Below are positions 17,090 through 26,635 of a stretch of 64,000 bases of DNA, in pieces; position 1 is the first letter of the stretch; each line of letters opens with the position of its first letter. A model generated the notes under the pieces. It did no database searches. It was not told where the DNA came from and saw only the letters and a list, made by a program, of their open reading frames with translations. Source of the stretch: Flavobacteriales bacterium (GTDB lineage Bacteria > Bacteroidota > Bacteroidia > Flavobacteriales > Weeksellaceae); contig JACJZS010000004.1 in the NCBI GenBank assembly GCA_020635515.1, forward strand, positions 1 through 64,000, written 5' to 3'. A program made the translations under genes and the position numbers.

Positions 17090-18433
17090 TTATCTCTGAA
17101 TCACTATAATTGAATTAGTAAATCCTTTCTTTTTTAATTTTTCTAATTCCAGTGATGCCTGCTGATAAGAATTATATGTACCATACAAATATTGATAATC
17201 TGGTTTAATCTTTATTCTTTCTACATTGTCTAAACCTTTCAACTCACTAGAGTTCTTACTATACTTATCTTTTGACATCATCAACTCAATCGTATATTTC
17301 CCTTCTTCCTTTTCTTTTTTATCAAAATCTACCAACATTGCATCTGTAAATCCTGCTCTTTTAGCTTCTTTTAAATTTTCCTCCGACTCAGACTTATACG
17401 AAGTAGAACCATAGAAATAATGATACCTATCTTTTTTCTTTACTACTTCTACATTCTTTAGACCTTTAAACTGTATTGCATCTCCCGAATATCTGTAACG
17501 AGAAACTAAAATCTGAACCTTAAATTCAGTATTAGGAACAGGATTTTCTTTTATTTTCACTTCCTGTTTTTTTGTATTTTCTAAATCATACCCTGATTTT
17601 TTATAATACTCTTTCTTGTATTGTTCAAATGTTTTGTAGATAGACTCCGCCATTTTGTTCTGTCCTTCTTCCGAAGTCAAAAAAGCCCTATCTTCATAAT
17701 TACTTATAAAACCTGTTTCAATTAAAACCGCAGGCATTGCCGTTTTTACTAAAACTAAAAAAGGACCTTGCTTTACACCTCTAGAAGTTCTCCCTTCATT
17801 ACTCTGAAAGTTTTCTTCCATCAATTGTGCAAATCGGAGTGAGTTCTCTAAAAACTTATCTTGCATCAAGGTCATTCCTATTACCGTTTCAGGAGAATTA
17901 GGATCGTATCCATCATAATTTTCCTTATAATTTTTTTCTAAAAAAACCACCGAGTTCTCTTTTGCTACTACACTAAAATTAGCATCTTTCTTCTTACTGT
18001 TTTGTGCACCCAAAACCCAAGTTTCGGTTCCTTTAGCTGAAGAATTACTAGCAGAATTACAATGTATAGAGATGAATAAATCTGACTTTGATTGATTTGC
18101 AATTTCAGCTCTCCTATAAAGCTCAGGATATGAATCGTCTTTTCTGGTATAAATTATTTTTACATCTTTGTCTTCCTTTTCTATTTTCTCTCCTAATTTT
18201 CTTACCACAGCTAATGTTACATCTTTCTCCATTTTACCATAAGAGTTAGCTCCACCATCGTGTCCTCCATGCCCAGCATCAAGAGTTAAGGTAAAATGTG
18301 GTTCTTTTTCCTGTGAATACGAATTTTCAGACACCAAGAAAAACACACAAGCAAACACATAAAAAATGTTAATCTTAGTAAAAATTAATTGTTCCGATAA
18401 AAAATATTGTATTTTTGGCGTTTTAAAAATCAT
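17090..18433 (-). CDS. N-acetylmuramoyl-L-alanine amidase (Amidase_3) with repeat C-terminus
   Basis: Zinc amidase that cleaves the peptide from muramic acid in peptidoglycan. The signal-type N-terminus ends near residue 40 (SYSQ). Zinc ligands are H55 (DAGHGG), E69 (KMEKDV) and H124 (SIHCNS), with catalytic E239 (LIETGF). The region about 305-447 holds two similar segments (FKVQILVSRYRYSG, YTIELMMSKDKYSK), each ending in a YLYGT/YFYGS strand. These look like SPOR-type glycan-binding repeats. Its start is only two bases from the divergent lptD start. It faces the periplasm and probably acts in cell separation. Confidence 0.88.
   Translation of the reverse strand: MIFKTPKIQYFLSEQLIFTKINIFYVFACVFFLVSENSYSQEKEPHFTLTLDAGHGGHDGGANSYGKMEKDVTLAVVRKLGEKIEKEDKDVKIIYTRKDDSYPELYRRAEIANQSKSDLFISIHCNSASNSSAKGTETWVLGAQNSKKKDANFSVVAKENSVVFLEKNYKENYDGYDPNSPETVIGMTLMQDKFLENSLRFAQLMEENFQSNEGRTSRGVKQGPFLVLVKTAMPAVLIETGFISNYEDRAFLTSEEGQNKMAESIYKTFEQYKKEYYKKSGYDLENTKKQEVKIKENPVPNTEFKVQILVSRYRYSGDAIQFKGLKNVEVVKKKDRYHYFYGSTSYKSESEENLKEAKRAGFTDAMLVDFDKKEKEEGKYTIELMMSKDKYSKNSSELKGLDNVERIKIKPDYQYLYGTYNSYQQASLELEKLKKKGFTNSIIVIQR
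18389..18417 (+). promoter_or_regulatory. lptD promoter embedded in the divergent amidase reading frame
   Basis: TTG at 18389-18391, an 18-base spacer and TATTTTTG at 18410-18417 match the Bacteroidota promoter. The lptD TTG start codon follows 18 bases later. The whole element lies inside the first codons of the amidase gene on the other strand. Confidence 0.6.
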
Positions 18434-18435
18434 AG

Positions 18436-21024
18436 TTGAGTATTTTGAGAAAAATCACAGACAAATATACAATCATTCTATTTCTACTGCTAACTTTTAA
18501 CATAATTTTAGCACAACAGAATCCGATTGATTCTACTCAAAACAATACCAAAATTGACACCATAAAAGTCAATAAAAATAAACTCAACGATGTTTTAGAC
18601 TATAAAGCTCAAGAAATCCAGAACAACTTTAGAAAAAAAATGTCTTACCTTATAGAGAAAGCTGAGGTAAAATACCAAGATTACGACATCTTTGCTGATT
18701 ATATTTCCATAGATTGGGAAACAGGAGAAGTATACGGAAGAGGAAAAATTGACTCTACAGGAAAAATCACCGAAAACGTAAACTTTATCCAAGGAGGAAA
18801 AACATACGAATACAATGAGTTTAAATTTAATTTCAAGAACAAAAAAGGACAAGCTTTTGGTGTACGAACCGAAGAAGGAGAAGGTGTAATTGTTGCTGAA
18901 AAAACAAAGAAAGCAAACGATTCCGTTTTTTATATGCGTAGAGGTTTATACACTACCGACGAATATTTTATTGACAAAAAAGATTCCCTTGCCGACTACC
19001 ACCTAAAAACAGGAAAAATAAAATACATAGACAAAAGCTCCATTATCACAGGACCTATACAGATGTACATAGAACAAGTACCAACTCCTCTTGTGATGCC
19101 GTTCTTTTACCTGCCCGAAATTTCAAAAAACAGAAGTGCAGGAATCTTAATCCCTTCTTTTGGAGAAAGAGAATCTCAAGGTTTTTACCTGCAAGGATTA
19201 GGATATTATACTCCTATTGGCGATAATTTTGATTTAACGCTTAAAACCGATTTATATACAAAAGGAAGTTGGGCAATATACAGTAGTTCTACCTACTACA
19301 AAAGATATAAATACAAAGGTAATTTTTCAGCAAATTACACCACAAACATCAGTGGAATAAAAGGTCTTTCTGGTTATTCTAAAACTGCTTTATATAGAAT
19401 TCAGTGGTCGCATCAGCAAGACCCAAAAGCCAATCCAAACCTTACATTTTCTTCTAGCGTTAACTTTATGAGTTCTAAATTTTATTCCAACGGAATAAAT
19501 AACGGAAATATTTTTAATGCCAATGTACTTCAAAACACAGCAAACTCCTCTATATCTATAAATAAAATCTTTCCGAACTCTCCTTTTAATGCCTCACTGA
19601 GTTTATCTCACAATCAGAATAACTCTACTCAAACCATGAACTTCAATCTTCCTCAATTCTCTTTAAACATGAGCAGAATTTATCCTTTTGCACCTAAAGT
19701 AGGAAGTAAACAAGGATTGTTGGAAAATCTCAACATGAACTACAGTTTAAACATTCAAAATAACTTATCAGAAGTACCCGAAAAAGATGTATTCACTTCA
19801 CGAATGTTTAACAATGCTAGAAACGGAATGCAACACAAATTAAACTTCGCCACAAACAATACCTTGTTTAATTACTTCACTTTTTCTCTAGGTGCAAATT
19901 ATACAGATGTAGGCGTTCTAGAAACTGTTGAAAAACATTACGACGAAGAAACAAGCCAAGTAGTTACTGAAAAAGTAAATGGTTTTAAAACCTACAGAAC
20001 TTTTGGTTTTAATTCTAGCTTATCTACTCAGCTTTTCGGATTTCTAAACTTTGGAAAAGATAAAAAAATACAAGCAATCAGACACGTTCTTACTCCAAGT
20101 GTTGGCTATAGTCTTACTCCTGATTTTTCTAAAGATTTTTGGAATTATTATGACTCTTACATAGATGGAAATGGAAACGAGATAAAGTATTCATACTTTG
20201 ATGGTGGTTTGTATGGAAGTCCTGGAAATAGATTTTCTAGCTCTGTTAACTTCTCATTAAACAACAACTTAGAGATGAAAGTCTTGGATTCTAAAAGTGA
20301 CTCTACCAATGTGAAAAAAATAAAATTATTTGATAACCTTTCCTTAAATACCTCTTACAACATTGCAGCCGAAGAATTTAAATGGAGTCCTATTTCTGTA
20401 AATGGTTCTACTTCTCTTTTTAAATCTAAACTTCGAATGAATTTTACGGCAACTGTAAATCCGTATAAAATCGAATACACAACCAATAATAATGTTCGTT
20501 CGGGAAGTTATGTAGATGAATTCGGATATTTTAGCTTATCTAGATACAACGTTTCTATGAACTATAATTTAAATAGTTCTGATGTAATTAAAACCAAACC
20601 TTCTTCACTTTACAAGAAAAAAGGAACTATACGAAACGAAGTCTTTTATTTTGATGATGAAAACTACGCTCACTTTGACCAAAGTTGGAATCTCGGATTT
20701 GGATTAATTTACAACTACGCAAAAAATCTTTCTGGAAGTTCTAATCTAAAAGAAACCACTGCATCGGTACGAATAAACGGCTCTATAAAACCCACTCCTT
20801 ATTGGACTATTTCTGGTTCTACAAATTACGACATCACCAATGACAAACTAGCATTTACTACCTTTACGTTCTCTCGTGATTTAAGGAGTTTTAATATTAA
20901 TTTTTCTTGGGTTCCTTTTGGCACATACAAAACATGGAATTTCTTTATAGGAATCAAAGCAAACATACTCAAAGATGCTGTAAAATACGAACAACGAAAC
21001 TTCCCTCAGTCAAGCACTTTTTAA
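18436..21024 (+). CDS. lptD: LPS assembly protein LptD (Bacteroidota type)
   Basis: Outer-membrane barrel that inserts lipopolysaccharide into the outer leaflet. Signal peptide with hydrophobic core at about residues 12-25, ending AQQ. The N-terminal OstA-like jelly-roll follows (KAEVKYQDYDIFADYISIDWETGEVYGRG broken over 77-105, and TGKIKYIDKSSIITGPI near 190). The barrel begins with TPLVMPFFYLPEISKNRSAGILIPSFG. Length 862 is normal for the phylum. The start is TTG. The amidase-lptD-RidA order is, as I recall, common in flavobacteria. Confidence 0.9.
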   Translation: MSILRKITDKYTIILFLLLTFNIILAQQNPIDSTQNNTKIDTIKVNKNKLNDVLDYKAQEIQNNFRKKMSYLIEKAEVKYQDYDIFADYISIDWETGEVYGRGKIDSTGKITENVNFIQGGKTYEYNEFKFNFKNKKGQAFGVRTEEGEGVIVAEKTKKANDSVFYMRRGLYTTDEYFIDKKDSLADYHLKTGKIKYIDKSSIITGPIQMYIEQVPTPLVMPFFYLPEISKNRSAGILIPSFGERESQGFYLQGLGYYTPIGDNFDLTLKTDLYTKGSWAIYSSSTYYKRYKYKGNFSANYTTNISGIKGLSGYSKTALYRIQWSHQQDPKANPNLTFSSSVNFMSSKFYSNGINNGNIFNANVLQNTANSSISINKIFPNSPFNASLSLSHNQNNSTQTMNFNLPQFSLNMSRIYPFAPKVGSKQGLLENLNMNYSLNIQNNLSEVPEKDVFTSRMFNNARNGMQHKLNFATNNTLFNYFTFSLGANYTDVGVLETVEKHYDEETSQVVTEKVNGFKTYRTFGFNSSLSTQLFGFLNFGKDKKIQAIRHVLTPSVGYSLTPDFSKDFWNYYDSYIDGNGNEIKYSYFDGGLYGSPGNRFSSSVNFSLNNNLEMKVLDSKSDSTNVKKIKLFDNLSLNTSYNIAAEEFKWSPISVNGSTSLFKSKLRMNFTATVNPYKIEYTTNNNVRSGSYVDEFGYFSLSRYNVSMNYNLNSSDVIKTKPSSLYKKKGTIRNEVFYFDDENYAHFDQSWNLGFGLIYNYAKNLSGSSNLKETTASVRINGSIKPTPYWTISGSTNYDITNDKLAFTTFTFSRDLRSFNINFSWVPFGTYKTWNFFIGIKANILKDAVKYEQRNFPQSSTF

Positions 21025-21036
21025 ACAATAATTTTG

Positions 21037-21044
21037 TATGTTTG
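21037..21044 (+). promoter_or_regulatory. -7 promoter element upstream of ridA
   Basis: TATGTTTG fits TAnnTTTG and lies 26 bases before the RidA start, after the lptD stop. No good -33 TTG is visible. Confidence 0.4.
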
Positions 21045-21070
21045 CATGAAATAGAATACGTTTTTTTTAG

Positions 21071-21448
21071 ATGAATCAAAAAATAGAAACTACAAATGCT
21101 CCATCAGCTATCGGACCTTATAGTCAAGCGATACTTGCCAATGGTTTTTTATTTATCTCTGGTCAAATTCCTATAAATCCAAAAACAGAAGAAATTGAGA
21201 CAGGAATAGAAAATCAAACACATCAGGTAATGAAAAACATACTTGAAATCCTTAAAGCATCTGATTTAAACTTTTCTAACGTAATTAAATCATCTATTTT
21301 CATTAAAAACATGTCTGATTTTTCTATTATAAACGAAATATACGCAAGCTATCTTTCAAATCCGTTCCCTGCAAGAGAAACAGTAGAAGTAAGCAACTTG
21401 CCTAAAAATGTAGATATAGAAATTTCTGTAATTGCCTCAATTAATTAA
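21071..21448 (+). CDS. ridA: RidA-family reactive enamine/imine deaminase
   Basis: 125-residue YjgF/YER057c/UK114 protein. It hydrolyses reactive 2-aminoacrylate and related imines released by pyridoxal enzymes. The conserved GPYSQAI is at 15-21, and the family catalytic residues are R102 (FPARETVEV) and E117 (DIEISVIA). Cytoplasmic trimer in the known members. It is followed two bases later by a small membrane protein gene, so it may head an operon running to dtd. Confidence 0.93.
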   Translation: MNQKIETTNAPSAIGPYSQAILANGFLFISGQIPINPKTEEIETGIENQTHQVMKNILEILKASDLNFSNVIKSSIFIKNMSDFSIINEIYASYLSNPFPARETVEVSNLPKNVDIEISVIASIN

Positions 21449-21450
21449 AA

Positions 21451-21873
21451 ATGAATGTACTTAGGAATACCATCGCTGTAATTATAGGTCTTTTTGTTTC
21501 TATGGTAATCATCATCATAGGAATTACTTTGAATGAAGAATGGATTCAATATCATAATTACGACCCTTATTTCCCTTTCGAACGTTGGCAACGTGTTGTA
21601 AAAGGTGCAAGCGACTGGTTTTTTGTTGCTTTACTTATTTCTGGAGGTATTGCCTCTATAATTGGAGGAATTACCACAGCTTTAATCGTAAACAATGCCA
21701 AAGTAGCTTATTCAATGTTGATAGGTCTTATATTATTTATAATTGGTATTGCTGATAATGTACTCACTTCGGGACATCCTACGTGGTATAATATTTCTAT
21801 GTTTTTTGTTTATTTTCCTGCTTCATGGATTGGAGGAAAGATTGTAGAAAAGATAACAAAAAAACATTCCTAA
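21451..21873 (+). CDS. Small four-helix membrane protein, unknown function
   Basis: 140 residues with about four membrane helices (6-25, 57-80, 84-100 and 115-132). A charged loop NEEWIQYHNYDPYFPFERW lies between the first two. I do not recognise a family with a known role. It sits tightly between ridA and the prenyl synthase gene and is probably co-transcribed with them. Confidence 0.7.
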   Translation: MNVLRNTIAVIIGLFVSMVIIIIGITLNEEWIQYHNYDPYFPFERWQRVVKGASDWFFVALLISGGIASIIGGITTALIVNNAKVAYSMLIGLILFIIGIADNVLTSGHPTWYNISMFFVYFPASWIGGKIVEKITKKHS

Positions 21874-21881
21874 TCAAAACC

Positions 21882-22859
21882 ATGTCTAAAACTACTGAAA
21901 AAATAAAATACCCGATTCGAGAAGAAATGAAACTTTTCGAAAAGAAATTCTACAACTCTATGAAAAGTAGAGTTCCTCTATTAGATAGAATTACACATTT
22001 TATTGTTCGTAGAAAAGGAAAACAAATGCGTCCGATGTTTGTTTTTTTAACTGCTAAATTATTCAGTAACATAAATGAAAAAACCTACCGAGCAGCATCT
22101 CTAATAGAATTGATACATACCGCAACATTGGTTCACGACGACGTAGTAGATGAAAGCTATATGCGTAGAGGTTTCTTTTCACTTAATGCTCTTTGGAAAA
22201 ACAAAATTGCTGTACTTGTTGGCGATTATTTACTTTCTAAAAGCGTTCTACTTGCAACGGAAAATAAGGATTTTGATTTACTCGAAATCATTTCTAATGT
22301 AATTAGAAAGATGAGTGAAGGAGAACTTTTACAGTTAGAAAAAGCCAGAAAATTAGACATTACAGAAGATGTATACTACCAAATAATTACCCAAAAAACG
22401 GCAACTTTAATTTCTGCCTGTTGTCATGCTGGTGCTATTTCCGTTAATTGCAACGAAGATGATGCAAAAAAACTTGAGCTATTTGGTAAGTATACAGGAA
22501 TTGCTTTTCAGATAAAAGATGATTTATTCGATTACACAAGCACAAACATTATTGGAAAACCCGTAGGAATTGATATTCAGGAACAAAAAATGACCCTTCC
22601 GCTTATTCATGTTTTAAATACTACCGATAAAAAATCAAAAAAGTGGATTCTAAACTCAATTAAAAATCACAATAAAGACAAAAAAAGAGTGCAAGAAATC
22701 ATTCAGTTTGTAAAAGATAATAACGGTTTGGAATATTCCATTTCAAAAATGAATGAATACAAAGAAAAAGCATTAAACATACTCAATGAATTCCCCACAT
22801 CTGAAGCAAAGGAATCATTGGAACTAATGCTCAACTACGTAACAGAAAGAAAAAAATAA
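21882..22859 (+). CDS. Long-chain polyprenyl diphosphate synthase
   Basis: Trans-prenyltransferase that probably makes the menaquinone side chain. First Asp motif DDVVDE, preceded by IELIHTATLVH; second motif QIKDDLFDYT. The residue five positions before the first Asp is Ala, the small residue that permits long products. The other synthase at 6 kb has Phe there. The open frame extends into the preceding gene, but the ATG at 21882 (MSKTTEKIKYPI) is the natural start and gives 325 residues. dtd begins directly after its stop codon. Confidence 0.88.
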   Translation: MSKTTEKIKYPIREEMKLFEKKFYNSMKSRVPLLDRITHFIVRRKGKQMRPMFVFLTAKLFSNINEKTYRAASLIELIHTATLVHDDVVDESYMRRGFFSLNALWKNKIAVLVGDYLLSKSVLLATENKDFDLLEIISNVIRKMSEGELLQLEKARKLDITEDVYYQIITQKTATLISACCHAGAISVNCNEDDAKKLELFGKYTGIAFQIKDDLFDYTSTNIIGKPVGIDIQEQKMTLPLIHVLNTTDKKSKKWILNSIKNHNKDKKRVQEIIQFVKDNNGLEYSISKMNEYKEKALNILNEFPTSEAKESLELMLNYVTERKK

Positions 22860-23312
22860 ATGCGAGCTGTCATTCAAAGAGTTTCTCATGCTTCTGTAAA
22901 AATAGAAAATCAAATTGCAGGCGAAATTCAAAAAGGTTTATTAATTTTTCTTGGAATTGAAAACGAAGATAATCAAGAAGATATACTTTGGCTTTCTAAA
23001 AAAATTAATCAATTAAGAATTTTCTCCGATGAAAATGGATTGATGAACAAAAGCATCAATGATATAGATGGAGAAATCTTAGTCATAAGTCAGTTTACCT
23101 TATTTGCTCAAACAAAAAAAGGAAACCGCCCAAGTTTTATACGAGCAGGAAAACCCGATTTTTCTAAACTGATGTATGAAAAATTCATTACTGAATTAGA
23201 AAAAATACAAAAGAAAACTGTACAAAAAGGAGTTTTTGGAGCAGACATGAAAGTTAATCTTCTCAATGACGGACCTGTAACTATACTTATTGACACTAAA
23301 AACAAGGAATAA
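22860..23312 (+). CDS. dtd: D-aminoacyl-tRNA deacylase
   Basis: Removes D-amino acids wrongly attached to tRNA. It has the DTD hallmark motifs SQFTL (77-81) and the Gly-cisPro region NDGPVT (136-141), plus the usual start MRAVIQRVSHASV. Length 150 is standard. Its ATG directly abuts the stop of the prenyl synthase gene, which indicates translational coupling. Confidence 0.95.
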   Translation: MRAVIQRVSHASVKIENQIAGEIQKGLLIFLGIENEDNQEDILWLSKKINQLRIFSDENGLMNKSINDIDGEILVISQFTLFAQTKKGNRPSFIRAGKPDFSKLMYEKFITELEKIQKKTVQKGVFGADMKVNLLNDGPVTILIDTKNKE

Positions 23313-23388
23313 CTAATATTTATTTTCTTTTAAATTGTTCTCAACACACTTTAACGAAAATTTAACCATTAAAGTCAATATTAATACC

Positions 23389-23396
23389 TAAATTTG
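23389..23396 (+). promoter_or_regulatory. -7 promoter element of the desaturase gene
   Basis: TAAATTTG fits the TAnnTTTG consensus and ends 15 bases before the desaturase ATG. The region just upstream (23313-23388) contains no gene. Confidence 0.5.
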
Positions 23397-23411
23397 CAAA
23401 AACTTTAGTTA

Positions 23412-24443
23412 ATGCACTCTGAACAACAAATTATTGACGATTTAAAAGATTGGAAACAAATTATTAAACCCTATACAAAGTCAGACAATAAAATGGCAAT
23501 GAAACAAGTTTACAACACTTTTATTCCTTTTATTCTGATTTTTACTCTTGCTTGTTTTGCTTACGAGTATAATATTTGGTTGGGAATGTTCATCGCTTTA
23601 CTTGATGGTTTTTTTCTTACTAGAGTCTTCATTATTCAGCATGATTGCGGACATCAAGCGTTTTTTGAAAAGAAAAAACAAAACAATAGAATGGGATTTA
23701 TTTGTAGTTTTTTAACTCTAATTCCATACAGTTACTGGGCACGTTCGCATAATCATCATCATTCTCATCAAGGACAATTAGATACTAGAACCATTGGTGA
23801 CGTAACACTACTTACCGTTTCTGAGTTCAATGAACTGTCAAGTTTCGAAAAATTTAAATACAAAGTATACCGCTCTGTTCCTGTAATGTTTTTAATCGGA
23901 CCTTTATACTATATTTTTATACACAACAGACTACCTCTTATTTCACTAAAAGGTTGGAAAAAAGAAAAACGAGCTTTAGTACTTACTAATCTATACTTGG
24001 TTATATTTTATGCTATACTAGGTGCTTTAATTGGATACCAAAAATTACTTCTGTTATACCTACCAATTATTGTGTCTTTTGCCGTAAATGCCATTTGGTT
24101 TTTTTACATTCAACACCAACACGACCCAAATTATAAAGCGTGGAAAAAAGATTGGGAATTCTTACTTGCTGCAATTGTAGGTAGTTCTTACTATAAACTC
24201 CCTAAAATTCTAAACTTCTTTTCTGGGAATATTGGTTATCATCATTTACATCATTTATCTCCAAAAATACCGTTTTATTACTTAGAAAAATGCAGTAAAG
24301 AAAATCCTATTTTTCAGAAATATGTTACCACACTTACTTTTGGCTCTAGTCTAAAGTATGCATTCTACACTCTTTGGGACGAAAAATCAGGAAAAATGAT
24401 TACATTTTCTCAATGGAAAAAATCCTATAACAACGTTGCTTAA
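23412..24443 (+). CDS. Membrane fatty acid desaturase
   Basis: Di-iron desaturase that introduces a double bond into lipid acyl chains. All three histidine boxes are present: HDCGH at 77-81, HNHHH at 113-117 and HHLHH near 276. There are about four to six membrane helices. At 343 residues it resembles DesA/delta-12-type enzymes, but bond position cannot be read. It probably has its own promoter. A GH25 gene follows seven bases after its stop. Confidence 0.9.
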   Translation: MHSEQQIIDDLKDWKQIIKPYTKSDNKMAMKQVYNTFIPFILIFTLACFAYEYNIWLGMFIALLDGFFLTRVFIIQHDCGHQAFFEKKKQNNRMGFICSFLTLIPYSYWARSHNHHHSHQGQLDTRTIGDVTLLTVSEFNELSSFEKFKYKVYRSVPVMFLIGPLYYIFIHNRLPLISLKGWKKEKRALVLTNLYLVIFYAILGALIGYQKLLLLYLPIIVSFAVNAIWFFYIQHQHDPNYKAWKKDWEFLLAAIVGSSYYKLPKILNFFSGNIGYHHLHHLSPKIPFYYLEKCSKENPIFQKYVTTLTFGSSLKYAFYTLWDEKSGKMITFSQWKKSYNNVA

Positions 24444-24449
24444 AAACCG

Positions 24450-25238
24450 TTGAAAAAAATAAATAGAAAGAATAATAAACAAACTTATAAAACATCCAAT
24501 TACAATTGGGTGTTTTTTGTATTTTTTCTAGGAGTTTTAGGTGCTGGAATCTTTTTTTATTATCACTACTACAAACCTCAACTCATTCGTTACAAACAAT
24601 TTGGAATTCAATTCCCTATAGGAAACTACTTACACGGAATCGATGTTTCTCGGTATCAACAAAACATTGACTGGAAAGAAGTAGAAAAAATGAATGTAGA
24701 AGGAGTTCAAATCAAATTTGCATTTATAAAAGCAACAGAAGGTATTAGTATACAAGATAGAAAATTCAAACAAAATTGGGAAAACACAAAAAAAACAAGT
24801 ATTAGACGTGGAGCTTATCACTTTTTTAGAGCAAATATAAATCCTGAACTGCAAGCTGATTTCTTTCTAAAAACAGTTACCTTTGAAAAAGGTGATTTGC
24901 ATCCTGTTATTGATATAGAAACAACCGATGGAAAAAATAAAATCGTGATACAAGAACGCGTACAGCGATTTTTAAACAGAATAGAAGAAAAATTAAATAC
25001 AAAGCCAATTATTTATACCAATGTAGATTTTTATAAGAATTACCTTTCCGATGAAAAGTTTAATGAATATCCTCTTTGGATTGCTCATTATTACGAACCA
25101 ATACAACCTAGAACTAATAGAAATTGGCACTTTTGGCAACATTCAGATAGAGGAAACGTAAATAGCATACAAGAGAAAGTAGATTTTAATGTTTTTAACG
25201 GAACAGAAAAAGACTTAAAAAAATTAACACTTCAATAA
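24450..25238 (+). CDS. Membrane-anchored GH25 lysozyme-type muramidase
   Basis: Glycoside hydrolase family 25, which cuts the MurNAc-GlcNAc bond of peptidoglycan. A single N-terminal membrane anchor (about 19-38) places the enzyme in the periplasm. The catalytic domain starts at HGIDVSRYQ (D64), and the DxE pair is D155/E157 in HPVIDIET. WHFWQHSDRG near the end is also typical. The start codon is TTG at 24450. It is followed one base after its stop by the HMG-CoA reductase gene. Confidence 0.88.
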   Translation: MKKINRKNNKQTYKTSNYNWVFFVFFLGVLGAGIFFYYHYYKPQLIRYKQFGIQFPIGNYLHGIDVSRYQQNIDWKEVEKMNVEGVQIKFAFIKATEGISIQDRKFKQNWENTKKTSIRRGAYHFFRANINPELQADFFLKTVTFEKGDLHPVIDIETTDGKNKIVIQERVQRFLNRIEEKLNTKPIIYTNVDFYKNYLSDEKFNEYPLWIAHYYEPIQPRTNRNWHFWQHSDRGNVNSIQEKVDFNVFNGTEKDLKKLTLQ

Positions 25239-25239
25239 A

Positions 25240-26577
25240 ATGAATTCAAAAAATATAAACGGTTTTTCGAAACTAAGTAAAGAACAAAAAATTAATTGGT
25301 TGGTAGAAAACTTTCTAGAAAATAATCAAGAACATAAAAACGTTCTTTTGCAATACTGGAATAAAAACTTACTATTACAAAAATTGCATGATGAGTTTGC
25401 AGAAAACACACTTACCAATTTTTATATTCCATTTGGAATTGCTCCCAACTTTTTAATTGATGGGAATTTTTATGCAATACCTATGGCAGTAGAAGAAAGT
25501 TCGGTAGTTGCAGGAGCTTCTAAATCAGCTAAATTTTGGTCTGATAAAGGAGGTTTTAAAACAACCGTTATTTCTACTACCAAATTAGGACATACTCATT
25601 TTATTTTTAATCCTGAAGAAAATTCTTTTGAGCAGTTAAATGCATTTTTTAATTCTGTTTTAAAACAAAAATTACTAGAAGCTACTGAAGGAATTACTGC
25701 GAATATGCGTAAACGTGGAGGAGGAATTCTAGATATTGAACTCATTGATAAGACTAATGAGATGGAAGGATATTATCAACTAAAAGCAAGTTTTGATACT
25801 GTTGATAGCATGGGAGCAAACTTCATTAATTCCTGTTTAGAACAGTTTGGAAAGACGCTTACAGAGGAGATTCAGAATTCCGATTTATTTTCTAATCAGG
25901 AGAAAGAGTCGTTACAAGTAATTATGAATATTCTAAGTAATTATACTCCTGATTGTATTGTACGTGCAGAAGTTTCTTGTCCGATTGATGAATTTATAGA
26001 CGATAGCGGAATAGAACCACAACTTTTTGCTCAAAAATTTCAACAAGCTGTTCAAATTGCAGAAATAGAACCGTTCCGTGCAACTACACACAACAAAGGA
26101 ATCATGAACGGAATAGACGCAGTAGTAATTGCAACAGGAAACGACTTTAGAGCAGTGGAATCGTGTGCTCACGCTTATGCAAGTAGAAATGGAAAGTATT
26201 CTAGTTTAACGCATTGTGAAGTAAAAGACAACACTTTCCGTTTTTGGATAGATTTACCAATTTCTATAGGTGTTGTAGGAGGATTAACTTCACTTCATCC
26301 GCTGGTAAAAACAGCTTTGGCAATTCTCGGAAATCCTAACGCAAAAGAACTTATGAGTATATGTGCGGTTTCTGGTTTGGCTCAAAATTTTGCTGCGATT
26401 CGTTCGCTTGTAACCACAGGAATTCAAAAAGGACATATGAAAATGCACCTTTTAAATATACTTAATCAATTAGGAGCAACAGAAGAAGAAAAGCATTATT
26501 TTACTATTTTCTTTAAGGATAAAACAGTAACTCATCATTCCGTAGTAAGTGAATTTAATCGACTTAGAAAAAAGTAA
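25240..26577 (+). CDS. Class II hydroxymethylglutaryl-CoA reductase
   Basis: Converts HMG-CoA to mevalonate in the mevalonate isoprenoid route, or the reverse in some class II enzymes. Catalytic residues of the family are recognisable: Glu in MAVEESSVVAGASKSAK (85/86), K286 in HNKGIMNG, D302 in ATGNDFRA and H399 in QKGHM. Length 445 matches class II; the sterol-sensing membrane domain of class I is absent. In flavobacteria this class is believed to work biosynthetically, which would feed the two prenyl synthases of this window. The direction of reaction is inference. Confidence 0.9.
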   Translation: MNSKNINGFSKLSKEQKINWLVENFLENNQEHKNVLLQYWNKNLLLQKLHDEFAENTLTNFYIPFGIAPNFLIDGNFYAIPMAVEESSVVAGASKSAKFWSDKGGFKTTVISTTKLGHTHFIFNPEENSFEQLNAFFNSVLKQKLLEATEGITANMRKRGGGILDIELIDKTNEMEGYYQLKASFDTVDSMGANFINSCLEQFGKTLTEEIQNSDLFSNQEKESLQVIMNILSNYTPDCIVRAEVSCPIDEFIDDSGIEPQLFAQKFQQAVQIAEIEPFRATTHNKGIMNGIDAVVIATGNDFRAVESCAHAYASRNGKYSSLTHCEVKDNTFRFWIDLPISIGVVGGLTSLHPLVKTALAILGNPNAKELMSICAVSGLAQNFAAIRSLVTTGIQKGHMKMHLLNILNQLGATEEEKHYFTIFFKDKTVTHHSVVSEFNRLRKK

Positions 26578-26635
26578 TATCCTATATTCCTCCCCCTTTA
26601 AATTCAATTTGTATATTTACCTACAAAATATAAAA

